From: Campylobacterales bacterium
Lineage (GTDB): Bacteria; Campylobacterota; Campylobacteria; Campylobacterales; JALSKU01
Direction: 5' to 3'
Length of the DNA stretch: 20,436 nt
Assembly (NCBI GenBank): GCA_027023175.1
Contig: JALVWW010000014.1
Coordinates: 1 to 20,436 of the forward strand
Shown: in pieces, positions 7,532 to 14,377 of the stretch
Layout of the letters: each line of letters begins with the position of its first letter
Numbering within the stretch: the stretch's first letter is position 1
Translations under genes and position numbers: made by a program
Notes under the pieces: generated by a model
Databases searched by the model: none
Seen by the model: the letters and a program-made list of their open reading frames with translations, nothing else
Told to the model about the DNA's origin: nothing

Positions 7532-9937
7532 ATGAAAAAACGAATATTTCTATCTATTTTTCTTCTGTTTTTTAGTGAATACAGCAGTGCTTTAACTATC
7601 AAATTAAACAGCACAAAAGAAAACAAATCTTTCATCTATATATTGCATATAACCGACAAAGAACCTTTTAACTGTAAAAAAAAGAGTATCAGTATCGACC
7701 AGAATGAATATATTTGTAAAATAAAAGGAAAAAATGAAGTAGATATTTCACCAAAAAAAACAAAATCTCTTGAACTTTATGTAAAAAATCAAAACAAATT
7801 TACACTTATAATGATAAAACCAAAAGAAAATGTAAAAGTTTACAGCATTAACACTCCTCTTTACAAAAGAAAAACTATCGCGGATGAAAGTGTCAAATAT
7901 GCCAAACATTGGATATTTCTGTTTTACAAAGATAGACTTTTTTTAAAAAGCAATAAAGACTCAAGCGGTATCAATTTTCCCATAGATTTTTTAAAAGAGT
8001 TAACTCCGAGTGTCGGCGCACTTGACCTAAGCGGTGTACCTGTGAGCTACTTAAATGATAGCAAGGATATAAATGACTATCTTTCCATTAAAAGTGATTA
8101 CGATAGAAAAAGATACGGTTTTGTAATCCTTGAAGCTAAAAAAGCATTGAAAAATTATCCGAACTCTATATTTGTAAATGATTTTATGCTCTATTATATA
8201 AGGGCTATCTACAAAACACTTCAAACCAAGAAAGAGAGTCCAAATGCACAGGATTTGAGTTATGACGAGATAATAAAACTTGGCAAAAAATGGATCAAAA
8301 AATTCCCATCCAATCAAAACATTCCCGAAGTTTTATTTTATATTGCCTCATCCTACCAAAGCCTGGGACAAGAGAGTGATGCAAAATACTTTTTTGACAT
8401 TCTTATCACCGAACATCCCAAAAACAAATATACAAAACTGGGCATTATAGCCTTTGCTGATACTCTTTATGCAAAAAATCAAAAACAAAAAGCAATAAAA
8501 CTGTACAAAGATGTACTCTACTCTACAAAAGATATCGATGTAGCTTCAATAGCAGCAAAAAAACTAGCAGATATCTATATAAAAACAAAGCAGTACAAAA
8601 AAGCCAAAGCTTATTTTGAAAAGATTGTCAGTGCCAATGCTGATTTTCTTTTGAACAACCACCAAAAAGCTTATGACCTGGCTATAAGCTTAAGTACAAA
8701 CGGTATCAACGATATTGCTGTACAAATTCTTGAAAAACTTCTGCCCAAACTTAAAAGAGAGCCTGATTTGAAAGAGTTGGTTTTAAAAAGCTTGGGTGAC
8801 ATTTACGCCAAAAACAAACAGTACAAAAAAGCATCATTTTACTACAAAAAATATCTCTCTTTGTATAAATACGGCAATTATGTTGATGAAGTCAAAAAGA
8901 GTCTTGATGGAATGTTTTTTAATATAAATGAAAGCAATACCACAAAACTTATAAAATATTATGACAAACTCATCAACCGCTATAAAACTGGTTCAATATA
9001 TGAAAAAGCCACTATACTCAAAGCAAAAGCTCTGATGAAAGAAAAAAAATACAAAGAAGCCTTGAATATTTTAAATAACTTGGAAACAAATTTTAAAAAT
9101 AAAAAAATGGTCGGCAAACTAAAAAAAGAGATAACACTTTTGTTGGCAACTGATTTATTGAAAAAAAAGGAGTGTACCGAGGCAATAGGATATGTCAATG
9201 ATTACAATCTCACTATCACTTCTCATCAAAAAGAGTTAGCAAACTGTTATATTCAAACTTATAACTATAAAAAAGCTATAAGTTTAAGTGAAAAAATTAT
9301 AAAAGGTAAAAATTTAAACATAAAAGAGAAGCTTGCCTGGCTAGATGTAGAAGCAAAATCTTTACTTCAAATACACTCTTATAAAAAGCTAAGTTTGATT
9401 GCTGGAGATATTATCACTCTTTCAAAAGCTTTTAAAATAGATAATTTTACCTACAAAGCTCTTTATTATAAATTTTTTGCTCTATGGGGTTTGAAAAAAT
9501 ATGATTTGGCCATGCAAGTTGTTCAAAAAATTGATAAGAATTTTAGTGAAAATTTCAAAAATATAGAAATTTACAAAAAAGTTGTCGATCTTGCAAAACA
9601 AAGAGCAGATGATCTGTTGGTCGCAAAATATGCCAAAAAGATACTAAATCTTCAAGAAAAATACAAAAGCTATCCATTTTCACCACAAATAGAGTTTGAA
9701 TATATAGCATCTCTTAAACGCCTTAACAAAGATAAAGAAGCCATAGATATTTTAGAAAAATTATCCAAAAGAAAAAATTCCCCTATGATATTATCAAGAG
9801 TGTATTACGAAATAGGAGCAATATCTATCAAATTAAATAATAAATCAGCCGCAAAAAGTGCTTTTAAAAATTGTATAAAAGCAAAAGGTAAAAACAGTTG
9901 GAAAACCCTCTGCAAAGAAAATCTCTTACTGTTATAA
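7532..9937 (+). CDS. pflA: Flagellar motor periplasmic TPR protein PflA
   Basis: In Campylobacter, PflA is a periplasmic disk protein of the flagellar motor; with PflB it scaffolds the wide ring of stators, and mutants make non-rotating flagella. The 801-residue product begins with a signal peptide (MKKRIFLSIFLLFFSEYSSA). A beta-rich region follows to about residue 120, then a long helical repeat array from about 190 to the end. TPR-like units are visible near residues 280 (SDAKYFFDILITEHP), 316, 353 (KQYKKAKAYFEKIV), 428, 505 (KKYKEALNILNNLE), 576 and 768. Length, architecture and position right after nuoN match pflA of Campylobacter and Helicobacter. The frame is open upstream to a TTG at 7484 inside the hairpin, but the ATG at 7532 gives a clean signal peptide. 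No Shine-Dalgarno is visible. Lysine and AAA content is very high. Confidence 0.85.
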   Translation: MKKRIFLSIFLLFFSEYSSALTIKLNSTKENKSFIYILHITDKEPFNCKKKSISIDQNEYICKIKGKNEVDISPKKTKSLELYVKNQNKFTLIMIKPKENVKVYSINTPLYKRKTIADESVKYAKHWIFLFYKDRLFLKSNKDSSGINFPIDFLKELTPSVGALDLSGVPVSYLNDSKDINDYLSIKSDYDRKRYGFVILEAKKALKNYPNSIFVNDFMLYYIRAIYKTLQTKKESPNAQDLSYDEIIKLGKKWIKKFPSNQNIPEVLFYIASSYQSLGQESDAKYFFDILITEHPKNKYTKLGIIAFADTLYAKNQKQKAIKLYKDVLYSTKDIDVASIAAKKLADIYIKTKQYKKAKAYFEKIVSANADFLLNNHQKAYDLAISLSTNGINDIAVQILEKLLPKLKREPDLKELVLKSLGDIYAKNKQYKKASFYYKKYLSLYKYGNYVDEVKKSLDGMFFNINESNTTKLIKYYDKLINRYKTGSIYEKATILKAKALMKEKKYKEALNILNNLETNFKNKKMVGKLKKEITLLLATDLLKKKECTEAIGYVNDYNLTITSHQKELANCYIQTYNYKKAISLSEKIIKGKNLNIKEKLAWLDVEAKSLLQIHSYKKLSLIAGDIITLSKAFKIDNFTYKALYYKFFALWGLKKYDLAMQVVQKIDKNFSENFKNIEIYKKVVDLAKQRADDLLVAKYAKKILNLQEKYKSYPFSPQIEFEYIASLKRLNKDKEAIDILEKLSKRKNSPMILSRVYYEIGAISIKLNNKSAAKSAFKNCIKAKGKNSWKTLCKENLLLL

Positions 9938-9951
9938 AATGTCATAACACT

Positions 9952-10893
9952 TTATCTCGATATAGCAAAGCCTATACCTATCTTGTTATTTCTTATGTTA
10001 TAATCTATTAAACTCTCACCATAGCCGCTAAACACCTGAAGATAAAGGTATATATTGCTTTTTGTTACCGGAAAACTCCAATCAAACAATAAAGATCCCT
10101 TGTTGTTGCTTGTCCTCAAATTATCTCTTAAAGTTAAAGAAAACATATTCTTTTTGTAAGGTAAAACTATCTTTAAATCACCATATCCCAGATAATTCCA
10201 AATATCAGGATTGTCATCGCCATTTGCATCTAGTGGAGATGTTTTATCTCTTTCTGGAATCCTATACCAAGCTCTAGGTAATATAGAAATATTTTTATAT
10301 TTAAATATTGCTTGAATATAGACTCTATTCCAAGACCTTGAATATATTCCATCTCTACCATTTGATTCATGCAACAATCCTACTTTATAGCTTTTTAATG
10401 TACTATTTTTTTTACTATTTGGAATATTTAAAAAAAGTTCTGGAGCATAATTCGTTTCCCTAAAAGGAGATGATTTTTCAGCCGTTTGCCAAAAAGATTT
10501 TTGTGTATAGCCAAAATATAATTGGTTTTCAAATCCAAACAAATTTGAAAAAAGTTTCTTCTTTATAGATATTTGAAACTTTGTTTCAAACTGTTTTCTA
10601 TCGCTATGTTTTACACTATCATATGTACCCAAAAGAATATAGTTTGTTTTATAAGGCTCAAAAGGAAGCAAAAGTCCTTTCTTTTTTTTCTTTTTGATCA
10701 ATTCACTTTTTTCTAAAACTCTAATTTGTTTTATCTTTTTGAGTCGAATAGTAGCAGACTTTTTGTACCAAAAAAGAGCTTTTTTTATATTTCCTTGCTT
10801 TTCATAACTTTCTGCTTTTAAATAAGCCTCCTGCGAAGTTATTGCCCGTGAAGTAATTCCTACAAAATATATGATTAATATAAATCTTTTCAA
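9952..10893 (-). CDS. pldA: Outer membrane phospholipase A (OMPLA)
   Basis: OMPLA is a calcium-dependent outer-membrane beta-barrel that hydrolyses phospholipids misplaced in the outer leaflet. H175 and S177 in LLHESNGRDG and N189 in SRSWNRVY have the same spacing as the E. coli triad H142/S144/N156. S185 and R180 correspond to the E. coli calcium-site residues. DANGDDNPDIWNYLGYGDL is another typical OMPLA block. An N-terminal signal peptide is followed by a TPR/Sel1-like helix pair (residues 21-50) and a run of six lysines (67-72) before the barrel. The start is TTG, since no ATG is available in frame nearby, and the Shine-Dalgarno is weak. The gene sits 13 bp after the cytochrome c gene, so the two probably share a transcript. 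It converges on pflA with a 14-bp gap and no clear terminator. Confidence 0.93.
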   Translation of the reverse strand: MKRFILIIYFVGITSRAITSQEAYLKAESYEKQGNIKKALFWYKKSATIRLKKIKQIRVLEKSELIKKKKKKGLLLPFEPYKTNYILLGTYDSVKHSDRKQFETKFQISIKKKLFSNLFGFENQLYFGYTQKSFWQTAEKSSPFRETNYAPELFLNIPNSKKNSTLKSYKVGLLHESNGRDGIYSRSWNRVYIQAIFKYKNISILPRAWYRIPERDKTSPLDANGDDNPDIWNYLGYGDLKIVLPYKKNMFSLTLRDNLRTSNNKGSLLFDWSFPVTKSNIYLYLQVFSGYGESLIDYNIRNNKIGIGFAISR

Positions 10894-10906
10894 TGGTAAA
10901 GTCCAA

Positions 10907-11533
10907 CTATAATTTAGATATATATTTAGCTAAAGATTTTAAATCATCATCACTCAATGAATTAACTTGTGTTTTCATAATACTCTTCATAGATCCACCA
11001 TAAGTTCCGTCTTTATAACCTTGTAGAGCATTTTCAATCTTTTTGGCATCCCATCCTGCTATTACTTTTGAAACGCCCAAGGCTTTATTTTGAGCTTTGT
11101 TTCCATGACATCCTGCACACTTGGAAAATAACTCGTTAGCATTTGCACTGCCTTTAGTATTTTGTGTGACTGTTCCGCTTGTGGGAGCTAAATTGGAGAG
11201 TACTTTTATACTCTTATGGGCTTGCTTTAGCGCTTTTTGTACAAGTTCGCTATCTTTTGCCTGAGAAGCTAGCTCCCCAATCTTCTTTGTGGCATCCTTA
11301 GCACTTTTTTTAACTACTTCAGTCGCAGATGCAGCCATCTCTTTGGTCTTATCACTCAAACTTTTCTCTTCTTCTTTTGGTTTGATTGTAGGTTTTGGCT
11401 CAACATTTATAACTTTTTCTTGCTTTATGCTTTCTTTTTCTTGCGCAGTTTGTTCTTCATTTTTTTTGGAATTACTGCTACACCCAATTAGAAGTAAAGC
11501 CGCTACAGATACTGCAAACATCAACTTTCTCAT
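10907..11533 (-). CDS. Lipoprotein c-type cytochrome with long helical tether
   Basis: The 208-residue protein has a lipoprotein signal ending in LLIGC, with C18 as the lipidated cysteine. A charged, Lys/Glu/Ala-rich segment (about residues 20-115) contains alanine-rich amphipathic heptad-like helices. A single class I cytochrome c domain follows, with CAGCH at 139-143. M182 or M186 in GGSMKSIMKTQ is the likely distal haem ligand, and the C-terminal helix is LSDDDLKSLAKYISKL. The haem domain resembles small c553/c8-type electron carriers. The tether would let it swing across the periplasm from a membrane anchor. A strong AAGGAGG (11542-11548) precedes the ATG. It is divergent from the cytochrome c peroxidase gene, making it a candidate electron donor for that enzyme; this is inference from context. 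Confidence 0.85.
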   Translation of the reverse strand: MRKLMFAVSVAALLLIGCSSNSKKNEEQTAQEKESIKQEKVINVEPKPTIKPKEEEKSLSDKTKEMAASATEVVKKSAKDATKKIGELASQAKDSELVQKALKQAHKSIKVLSNLAPTSGTVTQNTKGSANANELFSKCAGCHGNKAQNKALGVSKVIAGWDAKKIENALQGYKDGTYGGSMKSIMKTQVNSLSDDDLKSLAKYISKL

Positions 11534-11741
11534 AACAAATTCCTCCTTACTTCATTTTGAATATTTTATCATAATATTTTATTTTTACCAATATATGTAT
11601 TATAATTCATATATTTTTTATTGAAAAAAACAACTTTATATGATTTATTTAATTTAAATATTTATTTCTAACTAATATTTATTATTATCTAAGTTATAAA
11701 AGTATATAATTTTTTTTATAATTTTATTAAAAGGAGTTGTT
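11534..11741. promoter_or_regulatory. AT-rich divergent promoter region between cytochrome c and peroxidase genes
   Basis: This 208-bp gap holds no credible gene and must contain the start signals of both flanking genes. On the + strand, TATAAT boxes occur at 11705-11710 and 11717-11722, ahead of the peroxidase ribosome site AAAAGGAG (11729-11736). On the minus strand a TATAAT lies at 11599-11604. That box falls in the spacer of a perfect dyad: AATATATG (11590-11597) and CATATATT (11608-11615), 10 bases apart. Because base composition is extreme, individual boxes carry little weight. Confidence 0.5.
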
Positions 11742-12767
11742 ATGAATTTTTTTAGGTTGACTTTTGTGAGTCTAGTAGGTAGCAGTTTTTTATTTGCAGG
11801 CAATAGTTTACTGCAAAATGCTCAAAATGCGGGATTAAAACCCATTCCTCAAAGTAAACTTGAGCTTTTAAAGCTTATAGATGATCCTAAAAATCCCCTA
11901 ACAGATAGAAAAATAGAGCTAGGAAAGAAGTTGTATTTTGATCCCAGAATATCAAAAAGTGGACTTATAAGCTGTAACACATGCCACAATTTAGGTCTAG
12001 GTGGAGTGGATGGGATACCTGCAGCCATTGGAAATAAATGGACAGCAAATCCTCATCATCTAAACTCACCTACAGTTTATAATGCAGTTTTTTTTAAGGC
12101 ACAATTTTGGGATGGCAGAAGCCCGGATCTACCTCATCAAGCACAAGGTCCTGCACTTGCAAGTCCTGAAATGGCAGGGGATCCAAAAATTATAGCCAAA
12201 AAAATAAATTCTATCCCCGAGTATGTAGAAGAGTTTAAAAAAGCTTATGGGAAAAATGTAAAGATCGATTTTAAAAATATTACCGCGACTATTGCTCTGT
12301 TTGAAAAGATACTTGTAACGCCTTCAAGATATGATGATTATCTAAATGGAGATGATACTGCTTTAAGTAAAAAAGAGAAAGAGGGTTTTAAACTATTTTT
12401 AAACAAAGGGTGTGCAAGTTGCCATAACGGTATAGCTTTAGGTGGAACTATGGCTCCATTTGAAGTTGCCGGCAAGTATAAATTTAGAAGCGTTGGTGAT
12501 TTTCTTAAAATAAATAAAAATAAAATGGTAAAAGTTCCTACGCTTAGAAATATAACTGAAACTGCACCATATTTTCATAATGGTCAAATTTGGTCACTAA
12601 AAGAAGCAGTTAAAGAAATGGGTAGTGTTGAACTTGGTATCAAAATAAGTGATAAAGATGCTCAAAAAATAGTTACTTTCTTAAAGGCACTCAAAGGAAG
12701 AAAACCTATCATTACCTACCCTCAACTACCTGAAAGTACTGATAAGACACCTCGACCAATTGATTGA
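11742..12767 (+). CDS. ccp: Di-haem cytochrome c peroxidase
   Basis: This periplasmic enzyme reduces hydrogen peroxide to water using electrons from small c-type cytochromes. The 341-residue product has a signal peptide (cleavage near SSFLFA, residue 19). Haem-binding motifs are CNTCH at 78-82, the low-potential peroxidatic haem, and CASCH at 224-228, the electron-entry haem. Other typical blocks are NSPTVYNAVF, FWDGRSPDL, and KVPTLRNITETAPYFHNG near residue 275; the methionine in NKMVKVPTLRN is the likely ligand of the second haem. Length matches the family. The ATG follows AAAAGGAG with good spacing. A bidirectional hairpin follows its stop. The neighbouring divergent lipoprotein cytochrome is a plausible donor. 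Confidence 0.95.
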   Translation: MNFFRLTFVSLVGSSFLFAGNSLLQNAQNAGLKPIPQSKLELLKLIDDPKNPLTDRKIELGKKLYFDPRISKSGLISCNTCHNLGLGGVDGIPAAIGNKWTANPHHLNSPTVYNAVFFKAQFWDGRSPDLPHQAQGPALASPEMAGDPKIIAKKINSIPEYVEEFKKAYGKNVKIDFKNITATIALFEKILVTPSRYDDYLNGDDTALSKKEKEGFKLFLNKGCASCHNGIALGGTMAPFEVAGKYKFRSVGDFLKINKNKMVKVPTLRNITETAPYFHNGQIWSLKEAVKEMGSVELGIKISDKDAQKIVTFLKALKGRKPIITYPQLPESTDKTPRPID

Positions 12768-12773
12768 TTTTAC

Positions 12774-12797
12774 TTTGGTGGAATAATTTCCACCAAA
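12774..12797. terminator. Bidirectional hairpin terminator between ccp and moaA
   Basis: TTTGGTGGAA (12774-12783) and TTCCACCAAA (12788-12797) form a perfect 10-bp stem with a 4-base loop, 7 bp after the ccp stop and 3 bp before the moaA stop (on the opposite strand). A-rich and T-rich bases flank it on both sides, which suits a terminator shared by the two convergent genes. The GC pairs are few and the T-tracts short, so efficiency is uncertain. Confidence 0.75.
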
Positions 12798-12799
12798 AT

Positions 12800-13771
12800 T
12801 TATCCACCTGTTTGATAAAATGCTCTAGCAGATATTTCATCTCCAGGTGGATTTTCATCCCATCTGTTTTTTTCAGGTTTATTTTTTAATACTTCTCTTA
12901 AAACTTCTGATGCAGCCTCTACATCTCCTTTTTTGACAGCTTCTGCTATACTCATAGCTTCATCAAAATAAAGACAAGGGATAATATGTCCTTCAGCTGT
13001 AAGTCTTATGCGGTTACAACTCTCACAAAAGTCATGCTTATGAGGATCTATAATACCAAACCTGTAACCATCTTCAAGTTCATACATAAATGCAGGGGAG
13101 CTACCCTCTCTTCCAGCTTTTTTAACTTTATATTTTTCTCTTATTTTATCTACGATCTCTTTTCCGTAAAGTCCTTTGATATCTTGATTTGCATGAATAT
13201 TTTCCATATATTCTATATATCTTATCTGCATACCTCTTTTTTTTGAGTATTCAAGCAAATCAACTATCTCGTCATCATTAATACCTTTCAAAGGAACACT
13301 ATTTATCTTTATCTTCAGACCTACCTTCAAAGCCTCATCTATACCCTCAAGTACATTTTTCAAGACATCTTTTTGTGCTATTTTATAAGCCACTTCAGGC
13401 TTCAAGCTATCTAAAGAAATATTTAACCTTTTAAGTCCTGCATCTTTTAATCTTTTTGCCGTTTCTTTCAAAAGGTAACCATTTGTCGTTATTGCTATAT
13501 CAAGCCCCTCTTTGTAATCATTTATCATTTTTATAAATTTATCCAAGTCAGCTCTTAAAAGTGGCTCTCCTCCTGTTATTCGTATCTTGTCAACCCCTTC
13601 ATCGATACCTACTTTTAAAAACAAAAATAACTCTTCAAAACTTAAAAGATTCTCTTTGGGCACCCAGGAAAAAGGCTTTTCAGGCATGCAATACTGACAT
13701 CTGAAGTTACATCTTTCTGTTACTGAAACCCTGATATAATTTATCCTTCTTCCATATCCATCTATCAACAT
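12800..13771 (-). CDS. moaA: GTP 3',8-cyclase MoaA (radical SAM)
   Basis: MoaA catalyses the first step of molybdenum cofactor synthesis, converting GTP to 3',8-cyclo-GTP in the cytoplasm. The 323-residue protein has the radical-SAM cluster C21-x3-C25-x2-C28 (CNFRCQYC) and the SAM-contacting TGGEP at 67-71. It also has the C-terminal substrate-side cluster C249, C252, C266 and the essential C-terminal Gly-Gly (322-323). All functional landmarks are intact and length is normal. The start ATG follows AGGA about 10 bases upstream. The gene stands alone here and convergent to ccp, with no other moa genes in view. Campylobacterota use the cofactor in periplasmic nitrate, formate and sulfur-oxyanion enzymes. 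Confidence 0.96.
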   Translation of the reverse strand: MLIDGYGRRINYIRVSVTERCNFRCQYCMPEKPFSWVPKENLLSFEELFLFLKVGIDEGVDKIRITGGEPLLRADLDKFIKMINDYKEGLDIAITTNGYLLKETAKRLKDAGLKRLNISLDSLKPEVAYKIAQKDVLKNVLEGIDEALKVGLKIKINSVPLKGINDDEIVDLLEYSKKRGMQIRYIEYMENIHANQDIKGLYGKEIVDKIREKYKVKKAGREGSSPAFMYELEDGYRFGIIDPHKHDFCESCNRIRLTAEGHIIPCLYFDEAMSIAEAVKKGDVEAASEVLREVLKNKPEKNRWDENPPGDEISARAFYQTGG

Positions 13772-13838
13772 AATTTTGTCCTAATTATTTTTTTATATTA
13801 TAGTATAACACAAGTTTATATTTTATTTATTTAAAAAT

Positions 13839-13867
13839 TGCTATAATCATAAAATTTTAAAAGGAGA
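13839..13867 (+). promoter_or_regulatory. Promoter and ribosome site of the PAS-chemoreceptor pair
   Basis: TGCTATAAT at 13839-13847 is a perfect extended -10 (TGnTATAAT), with a T/A-rich stretch upstream and no clear -35. The predicted transcript start near 13854 leaves a leader of about 20 bases containing AAAAGGAGA, well placed for the ATG at 13874. Confidence 0.6.
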
Positions 13868-13873
13868 GAGCCT

Positions 13874-14377
13874 ATGAGTACATTAAATGCAAATCGTACA
13901 GACCTCGGCAACAATGATTTCCTTGTATCAAAAACCGATATAAAAGGCCGCATAACTTACTGCAATCAACTTTTTATGAAAGTAGCCGGATATAGCGAAA
14001 GTGAGCTTCTTGGAAAACCTCACAATATTGTAAGACATTCTGATATGCCACGTATAATTTTTAAACTACTTTGGGAAAGAATCCAAAACAACAAAGAGAT
14101 ATTTGCTTATGTTAAAAATAAAACAAAAAACGGCGGATATTACTGGGTTTATGCCAATGTAACCGCTTCAACAGATGATAAAGGCAATATCATAGGGTAC
14201 TATTCCGTTAGAAGAAAAGTCAATGAACAAGCTCTGCCCACAGTTGAGGATCTGTATGCAAAACTTTTACAAGAAGAATCAAGAGGCGGCATGGATGCAT
14301 CACAAAAGTATTTAAACAATTTGCTAAAAGAAAAAGGAGTAAGCTACGATGAGTTTGTTACATCACTACAGGGATAA
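13874..14377 (+). CDS. Soluble Aer/CetB-type PAS sensor protein
   Basis: This 167-residue cytoplasmic protein is one PAS domain (about residues 15-115) plus a short helical tail. Blocks NIVRHSDMPR (51-60), W67, KNGGYYWVYANV (86-97) and the YYSVRRKV end match the FAD-binding PAS of Aer and of CetB, the redox sensor of the Campylobacter two-protein energy-taxis receptor. It has no membrane helix or output domain, so its signal must pass to another protein. The obvious partner is the chemoreceptor whose gene starts inside its last 29 bases. The tail (LPTVEDLYAKLL, then GVSYDEFV) resembles the post-PAS segment common in epsilon PAS-receptor proteins. FAD binding is inferred from family similarity. 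Confidence 0.85.
   Translation: MSTLNANRTDLGNNDFLVSKTDIKGRITYCNQLFMKVAGYSESELLGKPHNIVRHSDMPRIIFKLLWERIQNNKEIFAYVKNKTKNGGYYWVYANVTASTDDKGNIIGYYSVRRKVNEQALPTVEDLYAKLLQEESRGGMDASQKYLNNLLKEKGVSYDEFVTSLQG

Noticed and set aside
9160..9175. A8 tract in pflA as a phase-variation switch
   Set aside because: Runs of eight A are expected in lysine-rich, AT-rich coding DNA, and the frame is intact; no longer G/C tract is present.
9938..9951. Terminator between convergent pflA and pldA
   Set aside because: The 14-bp gap has no inverted repeat or T-tract.
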